Source: Anaerolineae bacterium (GTDB taxonomy: Bacteria; Chloroflexota; Anaerolineae; Aggregatilineales; Aggregatilineaceae). From it: a stretch of DNA of 32,615 nucleotides. A program made the position numbers and the translations under genes. The notes beneath the pieces are model-generated. The model saw only the letters and a list, made by a program, of their open reading frames with translations, was not told the DNA's origin and made no database searches. This document shows positions 7,878 through 15,778 of the stretch, piece after piece; position 1 is the stretch's first letter, and each line of letters opens with the position of its first letter. The stretch is taken from the NCBI GenBank assembly GCA_020848665.1, contig JADLHR010000385.1, forward strand, positions 1 to 32,615. Reading direction: 5' to 3'.

Positions 7878-8139
7878 CGATGCCGATCTGGCGCCCGCCA
7901 AGGCGGCCGACTTTGTCGTGACCGATGAAACAACGGACGAGCCGGACGGCCTGAATCCGGCGCCCACCGAAGACGAGATCGCCGCGCATCAAGCCGCGAT
8001 GAACGACGCGCTGAACGCCGCGATCCACGGTGTGATCGCCTACGCCCGCGGCCTGCCGCCGGCCAAGCCGCTCGAGGTCGGCGATCTCGACGCCATGCGT
8101 GCCGCGGCGCGCACCCATCTCCATCCCTTCCTGGGCTGA
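7846..8139 (+). CDS. Hypothetical acidic protein upstream of scaffold (97 aa)
   Basis: The ATG at 7846 is chosen for its AGGAG ribosome site at 7833-7837; residues upstream in the same frame are Arg/Ser/Pro shadow. The product has a basic start (AKSPKKPTSDD), an acidic centre and a helical C-terminus (AAMNDALNAAIHGVIAYARG). It overlaps the preceding gene by 32 nt and stops two bases before the scaffold ATG. Function unknown. Confidence 0.6.
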   Translation: MAKSPKKPTSDDADLAPAKAADFVVTDETTDEPDGLNPAPTEDEIAAHQAAMNDALNAAIHGVIAYARGLPPAKPLEVGDLDAMRAAARTHLHPFLG

Positions 8140-8141
8140 TC

Positions 8142-9161
8142 ATGGCCGACCAGAACGACACCGCCCCCCCCGCACCGGCGCCTGCTGCCACACCGGCGGC
8201 CGCGCCAGCACCCGCCGAGCCGCGCGGCCACCCGGACACCGTGGTCGTCACCGCCGAGACGGCGGACCAGTTCTATGCCGAGCGGATCGCCGCCGAGCAA
8301 GTGGCCTCCGGCCAGCAGCCGTCCGCCGAAACGCCCGATCCGGCCGCCGATGCCGACGCGGCGGAGGGCGAGACCGACGAGCAGCGCGCGGAGCGGCGCA
8401 GGAAGCCGATCGCCGATCGGCTGGGAGAGCTGACCCGGCAGCGCAACGAAGAACGGCAGCGCCGCGAACAGCTCGAGCAGCGGCTGGCCGAGCTGCAGGC
8501 CGCACCGCCCGCGCCCGCCGCGCAGGCGCCGGCACAGCCCGATCCAGCGGCAGCACCACCGGCGGCCGCCGCGCCACCCGCACCCGCCGAGGATCCGGAG
8601 CCCGATCCCTCGACCTACACCGACGCCTTCGAGTACGCGCGGGACCTCTCGAAGTGGCAGTCCCGTGTCGCCGTGCGCGAGGCGCTGGCGGCCCGCGATG
8701 CCGCGGAGACGCAGCGACGCGAAGAGGCGCGGGTGCAGCAGGTCGTGCAGTCGTTCCAGCAGCGCATGCAGCAGTTCCGCACCGCGACCACCGACTTCGA
8801 CACCGTCGTCGGCGGCTCGGTCGCGCCGACCAGCGAGCACCTGCGCAACGCGATCATCGAGTCCGATAACCCGGGCCCGCTGGTCTACCACCTGGCGAAG
8901 AACCCGGCGCTGCTGGCCGAGATTCAGGCGCTGCCGCCGGCCAGCCAGGCGCGGCGCATCGGCCGGCTGGAGGCCGAGCTAGCCGGGCCAGCACCAGCAC
9001 CGGTGCCGGCCCCGCGGCGAGCCACCACCCCGCCGCCGGCGCCGATCGAGCCGCTGCGCGGCGCCAACGGCAACGCGGACCTGCCGCTGTCGCCCACGCG
9101 CGAGTACCTGGGCACCTACGAGCAGTACAAGCGCGATCGGATGTCGGGACGGATCAAGTAG
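8142..9161 (+). CDS. Putative capsid scaffolding protein
   Basis: A 339-residue, mostly helical and Ala/Pro/Glu/Arg-rich protein lying between portal and coat, where P22 gp8 scaffold sits. It has disordered Ala-Pro segments (~8-28, 121-150, 281-303), a strong coiled coil at 78-120 (ERQRREQLEQRLAELQ) and a second helical region 165-215. The segment NPGPLVYHLAKNPALLAEI (243-261) recurs in scaffold-like proteins of related phages. Scaffolds guide coat assembly and are removed before packaging. The basic C-terminus (EQYKRDRMSGRIK) fits a coat-binding tail like that of P22 scaffold. It is assigned by position and composition. Confidence 0.75.
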   Translation: MADQNDTAPPAPAPAATPAAAPAPAEPRGHPDTVVVTAETADQFYAERIAAEQVASGQQPSAETPDPAADADAAEGETDEQRAERRRKPIADRLGELTRQRNEERQRREQLEQRLAELQAAPPAPAAQAPAQPDPAAAPPAAAAPPAPAEDPEPDPSTYTDAFEYARDLSKWQSRVAVREALAARDAAETQRREEARVQQVVQSFQQRMQQFRTATTDFDTVVGGSVAPTSEHLRNAIIESDNPGPLVYHLAKNPALLAEIQALPPASQARRIGRLEAELAGPAPAPVPAPRRATTPPPAPIEPLRGANGNADLPLSPTREYLGTYEQYKRDRMSGRIK

Positions 9162-9365
9162 GCTTGCCTTTTCCCGTGATGCGGAATAGCATCCTGCCCA
9201 GCTAGGCATCGACCTACGCCCGCGCCCGCCAGCAGCGACATGCTGGACGCCGACCGGCAGCGTCATCGCCGGGATTATCCGCCTTGCTCCGCGTGAGAGA
9301 GCGACCGACTGGCCCCGGTTTCCGGGCCGAACGTGTCGTCCCCTTTTCACACACGCGGAGTCCCC
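9162..9365 (+). other. 204-nt untranslated leader of the coat gene
   Basis: No credible gene is seen between scaffold and coat. The stretch holds the promoter-like pair at 9164-9192, the small dyad at 9178-9193, a stronger hairpin at 9311-9328 (GGCCCCGG/CCGGGCC, three-base loop, one bulged C) and the coat ribosome site GGAG at 9357-9360. The hairpin has no T run, so it is more likely an mRNA-stability or translation element than a terminator. Confidence 0.5.
9164..9192 (+). promoter_or_regulatory. Possible sigma70-type promoter ahead of coat gene
   Basis: TTGCCT at 9164-9169 and TAGCAT at 9187-9192 are separated by 17 bp, each matching four of six consensus bases. They begin the only sizeable gap in the plus-strand late operon (9162-9365). 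The same region holds a GATGC...GCATC dyad (9178-9193), and a GC-rich hairpin lies at 9311-9328. A promoter here would boost coat synthesis. This is a pattern match only. Confidence 0.25.
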
Positions 9366-10694
9366 ATGACTGCTTTCCTTCGGTCGCTCGGCGAACGCGC
9401 GAGCGATCTGCTGTTCGGCCTGATGGCCTCGCTCGGCCTGGTGCTGGGCAACAACAACCTGCTGACCATCTCGTTCATCACGAACGAGGCGCTGATGGTG
9501 CTCGAGAACGAGCTCACGTTCTCCAGCCAGGTTAACCGGGAGTACGACGATCGCTTCGCCGTCGACGGCGCGAAGATCGGCGACACGGCGAACATCCGCC
9601 GCCCGCCGCGCTTCATCGGCACCTTCGGGCCGAACCTGAACGTCGAGGACATCAACGAGACCAGCGTGCCGGTGACGCTGGCCAACCAGTTCCACGTCGA
9701 CTTCCAGATGACGACGAAGGACCGGTTGCTGTCGATGGACAACTTCCGCGAGCGCGTCATCCAGCCCGCGGTCGCCACCATCGCCAACAAGATCGACCTC
9801 TACGGCCTGATCCAGATGCGCGACCAGACGGCCAACAGCGTCGGCGTCGCCGGCACGCCGCCCTCGGGCCTCATCACCTACCTGCAGGCCGCGGCCTATC
9901 TCGACTCAGAAGCGGCGCCGCGCGACGGCCGCCGGGCGGTCGTGATCGAACCCTGGACGTCGGCGGCGATCGTCGACAGCCTGAAGGGCCTGTTCGTCCC
10001 GGCCGAGAAGCTGAGCAACCAGTTCCAGCGCGGGCTGATGGGCCGGGACTCGGCCGGCATGAACTGGTTCATGGATCAGAACGTCATCACGCACACGTAC
10101 GGCGCGTGGGCGACGACCGCTGGCACGCTCACGATGTCGGGTGCCAACCAGGGCCTGGCGACCGGCTGGGCATCGACTTCGACGCTGACGCTGACCACGA
10201 ACCAGGCGCTGACGCTGCAGAAGGGGGACACGTTCCAGATCGCCGGCGTCTTCGCGGTCAACCCGCAGAGCCGCCAGAGCTATCGGCAACTGCGGCACTT
10301 CGTCGTGCAGCAGGCCGTGACGGTGGCCTCCGGCGCGTTCCAGGTGACGGTGTCGCCGGCGCTGATCTACGGCGGCCAGTTCCAGAACGTGACCAGCTCG
10401 CCGACCGCCACCGCGGCGATCCAGCCGTTCAGCCTGGCCACCGGTACCGCCAACGCGGTGGTCTCGCCGCAGAACGCGCTGTTCCACCGGAACGCCGTGA
10501 CCCTGGCGATGGCCGATCTGCCGCTGCCGCGCGGCGTGAACATGTCCGGCCGGGCGAGTTCGAAAGAAGCGGGGCTGAGCCTGCGGATCGTCGAGCAGTA
10601 CACGATCAACAACGACGCGCTGCCGTGCAGGATCGACTCGCTGTGGGGCTGGGCACCGCTGTACAGCGAGCTCGGCGCCCGCATCGCCGCCTGA
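9366..10694 (+). CDS. Major capsid (coat) protein, P22 gp5-like
   Basis: A 442-residue protein (P22 coat is 430) with the family's features: LENELTFSSQVNREYDDRFA near the N-terminus, GAKIGDTANIRRPPRF, NQFHVDFQMTTKDRLLSMD and LPRGVNMSGRASSKEAGLSLR near the C-terminus. Residues ~240-350 form a beta-rich segment containing LTLQKGDTFQIAGVFAVNP, which corresponds to the inserted I-domain of P22 coat. The start at 9366 has a GGAG ribosome site. The first ~28 residues (including LLFGLMASLGLVLGN) are extra compared with relatives that start near LLTISFITNEAL; an ATG at 9423 is an alternative start but lacks a clear ribosome site. Confidence 0.9.
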   Translation: MTAFLRSLGERASDLLFGLMASLGLVLGNNNLLTISFITNEALMVLENELTFSSQVNREYDDRFAVDGAKIGDTANIRRPPRFIGTFGPNLNVEDINETSVPVTLANQFHVDFQMTTKDRLLSMDNFRERVIQPAVATIANKIDLYGLIQMRDQTANSVGVAGTPPSGLITYLQAAAYLDSEAAPRDGRRAVVIEPWTSAAIVDSLKGLFVPAEKLSNQFQRGLMGRDSAGMNWFMDQNVITHTYGAWATTAGTLTMSGANQGLATGWASTSTLTLTTNQALTLQKGDTFQIAGVFAVNPQSRQSYRQLRHFVVQQAVTVASGAFQVTVSPALIYGGQFQNVTSSPTATAAIQPFSLATGTANAVVSPQNALFHRNAVTLAMADLPLPRGVNMSGRASSKEAGLSLRIVEQYTINNDALPCRIDSLWGWAPLYSELGARIAA

Positions 10695-10720
10695 TCGCGC
10701 AACCCCCTCGAGGACACACC

Positions 10721-11194
10721 ATGCCGAACCCAGGACCCGCGATCACCAACACGCCTCAGACCAAAGCCGTGTTGCAACCCGTCAACACGAACGGCCCGGC
10801 CAATTCCGCCCCCGCCGAGCAGAACGCGCTGCGTCTGCTGGCGCTGGGACGAGGCATCAACGCCAACGCGGCGGCGACCGACACGCCGCTGTCGATCATC
10901 AACTCGGCCGACTACTCGGTCGACCAGGTGGTGATCACCAATGCGTCGATCTCGCTCAGCACAGCCACCGGCGGCCTGTTCACCGCCCCCGCGGCCGGCG
11001 GTACCGCGATCGTGGCCACCGCGGCGCTGTCTGCCCTGACCGGCCCCACGATCGTCAACAAGCGCACGGTCGCATCGAGCGCGCGGCAGACGGCCCAGAC
11101 GCTCTACTGGCGGTCGGTGGTCGCCCAGGGGGCGGTGGCCACCTTCGACTGCTACGTGTACGGCTTCGATTTCACGCCGTACACCGACGTCTGA
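10721..11194 (+). CDS. Hypothetical beta-rich structural protein (157 aa)
   Basis: The ATG at 10721 follows GAGGACACACC; upstream residues in the frame are shadow of the coat gene. The product is Ala/Thr/Val-rich with predicted beta strands (VDQVVITNASISLSTATGG, IVATAALSALTGP) and a C-terminal strand FDCYVYGFDFTPY. It follows coat, where decoration or head-completion proteins often lie. No family is certain. Confidence 0.6.
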   Translation: MPNPGPAITNTPQTKAVLQPVNTNGPANSAPAEQNALRLLALGRGINANAAATDTPLSIINSADYSVDQVVITNASISLSTATGGLFTAPAAGGTAIVATAALSALTGPTIVNKRTVASSARQTAQTLYWRSVVAQGAVATFDCYVYGFDFTPYTDV

Positions 11195-11206
11195 CGGAGG
11201 GCCGCC

Positions 11207-11539
11207 ATGGGAACCACATCCGACGTCGTCCGGGGCAACGCCGGATCGATGCAGGTGATCGGCCTGGCGCTTGCGCCGGCGCAGCTCGCCGCCAACACCA
11301 GCGCCGAGCAGACCTTCCTGCTGCCCGGCGTGGAGGCGACCGCCATCATTGGCGGCGTCTCGTTCCTCGGGGCGATGGCGGCCGCCACCGGCATCGTCAA
11401 CGCCCGGATGGTGTCGGCGGGCCTGCTGGGCATCACCTTCAGCAACTCGGGCGCGGGCACGCCGACGCCGACCGCCGGCACCTTCGCGGTGACGGTGATC
11501 CGGCCCAACGTCTGGCCGCTGCCGGTCAACGGGATCTGA
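11207..11539 (+). CDS. Hypothetical small structural protein (110 aa)
   Basis: The ATG at 11207 has a strong GGAGG ribosome site at 11196-11200. It is an Ala/Gly/Thr-rich protein with hydrophobic strands and no charged catalytic residues. It resembles its downstream neighbour in composition and size. Likely a virion surface or head-tail accessory component, by context only. Confidence 0.6.
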   Translation: MGTTSDVVRGNAGSMQVIGLALAPAQLAANTSAEQTFLLPGVEATAIIGGVSFLGAMAAATGIVNARMVSAGLLGITFSNSGAGTPTPTAGTFAVTVIRPNVWPLPVNGI

Positions 11540-11545
11540 GCGGCG

Positions 11546-11902
11546 ATGTCGGGACTGTCGCCGATCATCATCCCCGCGGGCCCCGTCCGGGCGCTGTCGG
11601 TCACCGCCTCCGCGCACGCGGCGGTGGTGCTGACGAGCTGGCCGGGCGGCTCGCCCAACTTCGCGCTGTTGCAGAACAGCGGCACGATCCCGGTAGCCGT
11701 CCGCCTGTCGCAGACCGGCGTTGCGCCCCCCGCCTTCCCGGTCGACCCGACAGCCGCCGACGGCGTGGTCGTACTGCTGGCCGGCCAGACGCTCATCGTG
11801 CCGATGCCGATGGGCGCTACCGGTACCGCCCAGGTGACCGCGATCGGATCGGCCGCCGGCCCGTCGATCCTGTATGTGACGCCGGTCAACTACCAGGCGT
11901 GA
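11546..11902 (+). CDS. Hypothetical small structural protein (118 aa)
   Basis: A beta-rich protein with LSPIIIPAGPVRALSVTA at the start, FALLQNSGTIPVAVRLSQ in the middle and a GQTLIVPMP strand. The pattern suggests a compact beta sandwich. It is the third in a row of small Ala/Val/Thr-rich genes between coat and the gp4-like gene. No recognised family; a decoration role is possible. Confidence 0.6.
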   Translation: MSGLSPIIIPAGPVRALSVTASAHAAVVLTSWPGGSPNFALLQNSGTIPVAVRLSQTGVAPPAFPVDPTAADGVVVLLAGQTLIVPMPMGATGTAQVTAIGSAAGPSILYVTPVNYQA

Positions 11903-11906
11903 CCCG

Positions 11907-12860
11907 GTGCGGCCCACCGACCTCATCCGCGACGCGCTGCGGGCGATTGGCGTCGCAGGCGTGGGCCAGCGGGTCGGCGCTGCCGATACCAACGACGCCT
12001 TCGCGACGCTCAACGGTCTGCTGGATCAGTGGTCGATCCAGAAGCTGATGGTGGCGTACCAAAACGAGATCATCCATCCGCTCGCACCCGACACCGACCG
12101 CTATACCATCGGCCCGAACGGGTCGATCAGCGCGCTGATCGCCGCGTCGATCGCCGCCGACGTCATGACCGTGACGCAGGTGATCACGGGCTCGATCGTC
12201 AAGGGCATGACTCTCCAGACCGCCACGCCCGAGACGCACATCACCGCGTTCCTGTCCGGCGGGGGCGGCGACGGGCCCCGGGCGGTCGGCACGTACCAGG
12301 TCGCCCCCCTGCAGACGCAGGCACAGGCGCCGCTCAGTGCGCAGTACCCGCGACCGATCGGCATTCGCTCGGCATTCGTGCGGACCAACGTCGGCGGCAA
12401 CACCCCGCTGGACCACCCGGTCAGTCCGCTGGCCGCCGCCAACTGGCAGCGCATCAGCCAGAAGAGCCTGCCAGGCCCCTGGCCGCAGGCGTTGTACTTC
12501 CAGGCCACCGAGAACAACGCGAACCTGTGGTATTGGCCCGTGCCGACGCAGGCAAGCGAAATGCACCTCTTCGCCGATGCGATTCTCAGTCGCTTCGCCA
12601 GCGTCGAGGAACAGCTCACTCTGCCGCAGGGCACCGAGCTCGCGCTGCGCTACGGGCTGGCCGAGCTGCTGCTGGTCGACTACGGCGTCAACGACGAGCT
12701 GCGGATCCGTCAGGTGAAGGATCTCGCCAAGCGAGGCCGTGATCTGATCAAGGCGAGCAACGCCGTGCCGCAGGAGGTCATTGCGTACGACCCTGCGATC
12801 GTCTCGCGCGGCGGTGCGAGCGCCGGGTGGATACTTCACGGGGGATTCTCTCCAACATGA
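11907..12860 (+). CDS. P22 gp4-like tail accessory / head-to-tail adaptor with inserted beta domain
   Basis: A 317-residue protein. Residues 1-75 match the gp4 family N-terminus: DLIRDALRAIGV, DAFATLNGLLDQWS and the DRYTIGPNG strand. Residues ~148-290 match its second half: YPRPIGIRSAFVR, PQALYFQ, LWYWPVP, LTLPQGTELALRYGLAELLL. Gp4 of P22 (166 residues) closes the portal ring and starts tail assembly. Between the halves (~78-145) sits an extra segment with MTVTQVITGSIVKGMTL and GTYQVAP that looks like a small beta module common in phage tail proteins. The GTG start at 11907 is the only start near the previous stop. Confidence 0.8.
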   Translation: MRPTDLIRDALRAIGVAGVGQRVGAADTNDAFATLNGLLDQWSIQKLMVAYQNEIIHPLAPDTDRYTIGPNGSISALIAASIAADVMTVTQVITGSIVKGMTLQTATPETHITAFLSGGGGDGPRAVGTYQVAPLQTQAQAPLSAQYPRPIGIRSAFVRTNVGGNTPLDHPVSPLAAANWQRISQKSLPGPWPQALYFQATENNANLWYWPVPTQASEMHLFADAILSRFASVEEQLTLPQGTELALRYGLAELLLVDYGVNDELRIRQVKDLAKRGRDLIKASNAVPQEVIAYDPAIVSRGGASAGWILHGGFSPT

Positions 12861-12913
12861 ATTCCGGCCGCCTCGCCAACACGCCTGAAGTCCTCTGGTA
12901 TCGGGAGGCCTGA
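12857..12913 (+). CDS. Possible 18-codon coupled ORF
   Basis: An ATG overlaps the gp4-like stop (ATGA) and opens an 18-codon frame ending just before the gp10-like GTG. The GGAGG ribosome site of gp10-like lies inside its last codons. It may only keep ribosomes moving to the next gene. Weak evidence as a functional peptide. Confidence 0.2.
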   Translation: MNSGRLANTPEVLWYREA

Positions 12914-12915
12914 AG

Positions 12916-14445
12916 GTGCCCGACTTCGCCGGCTTCGTGGGTGACGCCTACACCGCGCCGTCCATCACGCAGGACGCGCAGGCGACCGAGAACTGGTATC
13001 CCGAGGTCGATCCCTCCAAGCCGCAAGGATCGCGCGGCGTGGTGGCACTCTACCCGACGCCGGGGATGATGCTGCCGCCCTGGCCTGGTTGGCAGTTTCC
13101 CGGGATGATCGACGACCGCTCCGGCCCCATTCGGGGACTCTTCGAGCTACCCAGCGATCGGGGGGTGCTGATCATCCTCGGCAACACCTGTGTGTTGATG
13201 CGAATGACGCTGTTCATTCCGAACAGCATCTATCCGCCGTTTCTGCAGAGCGCGGGCGTGGGCAGGCTGCGCACCTCGAGCGGACCGGTGACGATCACCA
13301 GCAACGGCACCCACTGCATGATCACTGACGGGGTGGACCGCTATGCGTACGACATCGCGGCAAACACCATCGTCCGACTGACGGACGGGCCGCGGCCAGG
13401 TGGCGTGCGGTGCGACATCACCGACAACTTCATGGTCTACAACCTGGCCGACTCCAAGCAGTGGGCCGCGACCAGTGTGCTGTCAACGTCCACGCCCGCG
13501 CTGTCGTTCGCCTCGACCCTCAGCAGTTTCGATGACCTGGTCGCGCTGATCGTCGACCAGCGGCAGGTCGCACTCCTGGGCGAACAGACGATGGAGTTCT
13601 GGTCTGACGTCGGATCGTTCCCGTTTCCCTTCGGCATCATCGACGGGACCACCCGACAATTCGGTTGCCTTGCGCCCTACTCGGTGGCCCGGTTCGGCGA
13701 CGGGTTCGCCTTCCTCGGCCGCGATCAGCTCGGCCGGGGCGTGGTGCTCTACTGCGCGCACTACCAGATCGAGCGGATCAGCACGCATGCGATCGAGCAG
13801 GACCTCATCGGCCAGGCGCTCAATGATGCCTTCGCGTTCACCTACCAGCTGGCGGGCCACGTCTTCTACGTGCTGCAGCTGCCGACGGCCGATCGGACCT
13901 GGGTCTACGACCTCTCCACGAAGATGTGGCACCGCCGGACGTCTATGGGGCCGGACGGCAGGCTGCATCGCTGGCGCGTGAATGCGGTCGCACAGTTCGA
14001 AGGCGAGCTGATCGCTGGCGACAGCGAATCGGGCACCCTCTACTACCTGCGCAACGACTACCCGTGGGACGACCCGCCGATGCGTGTCACCGGCCCGCAG
14101 GGTGCTCGCCGCGCGATTCGCCGGATGCGCTGCAGCCCCCACGTCACGCGCGAGTTGAAGCGCGTGTTCTTCCACTCGCTGCAGATCCAGTTCCAGCCGG
14201 GCGTCGGCATCCCCAGCGGACAGGGCGCCGATCCGCAGGCCATGCTGCGATATTCGGACGACGGGGCGCACACCTGGTCGGAAGTGATCACCACGCCCAT
14301 CGGCCGCATGGGCGAATACCAGGCGCGCGCGATCTGGCGACGGCTGGGCGCGGCGCGCGATCGCGTCTTCGAGGTCAGCGTCACCGATCCGGTATACGCG
14401 CCGATCATCAGCGCCAACCTCGAGTTCTCGGAAGGGGCGTCCTGA
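12916..14445 (+). CDS. P22 gp10-like packaged-DNA stabilisation / tail-hub protein
   Basis: A 509-residue protein (P22 gp10 is 472) that extends the tail tube and retains packaged DNA. Family features: the N-terminal AQATENWYPEVD, repeated beta blades (DRGVLIILGNTCVLMRM, GVDRYAYDIAANTIVRLTDG), DLVALIVDQRQVALLGEQTMEF reduced to its core LLGEQTMEFW, and DGFAFLGRD. The C-terminal part has AMLRYSDDGAHTWSE and RRLGAARDRVFEVSVTDP, like other gp10 relatives. GTG start at 12916 with GGAGG at 12904-12908. Confidence 0.87.
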   Translation: MPDFAGFVGDAYTAPSITQDAQATENWYPEVDPSKPQGSRGVVALYPTPGMMLPPWPGWQFPGMIDDRSGPIRGLFELPSDRGVLIILGNTCVLMRMTLFIPNSIYPPFLQSAGVGRLRTSSGPVTITSNGTHCMITDGVDRYAYDIAANTIVRLTDGPRPGGVRCDITDNFMVYNLADSKQWAATSVLSTSTPALSFASTLSSFDDLVALIVDQRQVALLGEQTMEFWSDVGSFPFPFGIIDGTTRQFGCLAPYSVARFGDGFAFLGRDQLGRGVVLYCAHYQIERISTHAIEQDLIGQALNDAFAFTYQLAGHVFYVLQLPTADRTWVYDLSTKMWHRRTSMGPDGRLHRWRVNAVAQFEGELIAGDSESGTLYYLRNDYPWDDPPMRVTGPQGARRAIRRMRCSPHVTRELKRVFFHSLQIQFQPGVGIPSGQGADPQAMLRYSDDGAHTWSEVITTPIGRMGEYQARAIWRRLGAARDRVFEVSVTDPVYAPIISANLEFSEGAS

Positions 14446-14864
14446 TGCCGCGCCCGAGCGTCCCGTTCTCCCGCTTCGTCGACAGCCTGGGCAACATCGC
14501 CCGGGAGTGGCGCGACTTCCTGGTGCCATCGATCGCCGATTGGTCGCCGGCCGGAAACGGTGTCTCATTCGCCTCTGCGGCGGGCACGTTCGTGCGCCGT
14601 GGCCAGCAGATTGACGTGTACTTCGATGCCACCTGGCCGGTGACCGCTGACGCATCGGCCGCACGAATCGCTGGCCTGCCCCATCCGGTAGGCGTGCGCC
14701 ACGGCGGGCTGTCGGTGGCGTACAGCAACCAAGGCGCGGCACTGACCGCCGTCGCACAGCCGGGCACCACGTACGTCGAGCTCTTCAGCATCGCCGGTGC
14801 CCTGTTGACCAACGCCGCCCTGTCCGGAAAGCGGCTGATCGCCTCGGGAACCTACCTCCTATGA
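14445..14864 (+). CDS. Small tail-associated structural protein (139 aa)
   Basis: Starts in a TGATG overlap with the gp10-like gene. The first ~30 residues are helical (FVDSLGNIAREWRDFLVP). The rest is beta-rich with FVRRGQQIDVYFDATWPV and a C-terminal GKRLIASGTYLL, like small trimeric tail/fibre domains. Its stop overlaps the ATG of the cupin-SET gene. Its role is inferred from position among tail genes. Confidence 0.55.
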   Translation: MPRPSVPFSRFVDSLGNIAREWRDFLVPSIADWSPAGNGVSFASAAGTFVRRGQQIDVYFDATWPVTADASAARIAGLPHPVGVRHGGLSVAYSNQGAALTAVAQPGTTYVELFSIAGALLTNAALSGKRLIASGTYLL

Positions 14865-15778
14865 ACGCTCCGATCCACCTGCAGGCGCTGGCAGACCCGT
14901 ACGCCACCAAGACCCTCACGGTGCTGCGCGATGTCGTGCTGGCCGGTGACCTGGATCTCCTCGAGGACGTGATGCTCGAGCAGCCCGACCAGGCGCCGTG
15001 CGACGTCGTGCATCGGTTCGGACCCGGGGTGTACATCCGCGAGCTCACGATGTTGGCCGGGACCATGGCCATCGGCCACCACCAGCGTTTCCGACACGTG
15101 AACATCGTGCTGAAGGGTCGGGTGACGGTGGTCGATGCCGACGGCGGCCTGCGCGAGATCGTGGCGCCGCATTTCTTCGTCGGCGAGCCGGGCCGCAAAG
15201 TCGGCTACGTCCATGAGGACACGGTGTGGCAGAACATCTATGCCACGACGGAGACCGACGTCGGGCGGCTGGAGGCGATGCTGCTGCGCCAGTCGCCGAT
15301 GTTCCTGCGCCACCAGCAGCGACGCGCGGCGATCGCGCTCACCCATGAGGCCGACCGCCAGGACTTCGAGTCGGTGCTCACCGAGACCGGCATTGGCGCC
15401 GAGCAGGCGGCCGCCGAAACCGAGAACGAGGACGACCAGATCCCGTTTCCGGACGGCAGCTACGCGGTGCGCGTGGCGGCCTCGCCGATCCATGGCCAGG
15501 GCCTGTTCGCGACCAGCACCCTGCAGGCGGGCGACCTGATCGCACCGGCGCTGATCGACGGCCGACGCACGCCGGCGGGTCGCTTCACGAACCAATCGGT
15601 GACGCCGAACGCGCTGATGCTGCCGCGGCCCAACGGCGACATCGACCTGGTCGCGCTGGCGCCGATCGAGGGTATGCGCGGCGGCCAGCTCGGCGACGAG
15701 ATCACGATCGATTATCGGGTTGCGCTGGCGCTACAGGATCACCTGCGGCTCGCGCCGCCGTCCGAGGTGACGGTATGA
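14861..15778 (+). CDS. Cupin + SET-domain fusion protein (putative lysine methyltransferase)
   Basis: A 305-residue protein with two recognisable parts. Residues ~50-135 form a cupin-like beta barrel with H73, H74 and H79 around GHHQRFRHVNIVLKGRVTVV and H118 in YVHEDTVWQN as possible metal ligands. Residues ~198-288 match a SET domain, the S-adenosylmethionine-dependent protein-lysine methyltransferase fold: SPIHGQGLFA (208-217), GRFTNQSVTPNA (240-251; NHSC in most SETs, here NQSV), a hydrophobic strand DIDLVAL, and GDEITIDY (278-285) with the C-terminal catalytic-type Tyr. A charged helix links them. It lies between tail-hub and ejection genes with ATGA overlaps on both sides. The domains are clear by pattern; substrate and role are unknown. 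Confidence 0.75.
   Translation: MNAPIHLQALADPYATKTLTVLRDVVLAGDLDLLEDVMLEQPDQAPCDVVHRFGPGVYIRELTMLAGTMAIGHHQRFRHVNIVLKGRVTVVDADGGLREIVAPHFFVGEPGRKVGYVHEDTVWQNIYATTETDVGRLEAMLLRQSPMFLRHQQRRAAIALTHEADRQDFESVLTETGIGAEQAAAETENEDDQIPFPDGSYAVRVAASPIHGQGLFATSTLQAGDLIAPALIDGRRTPAGRFTNQSVTPNALMLPRPNGDIDLVALAPIEGMRGGQLGDEITIDYRVALALQDHLRLAPPSEVTV

Noticed and set aside
10367..12013. Long minus-strand ORF (548 codons) over the coat and small structural genes
   Set aside because: No recognisable domain; its composition is that of the antisense of GC-rich coding DNA, and the plus-strand genes have ribosome sites.
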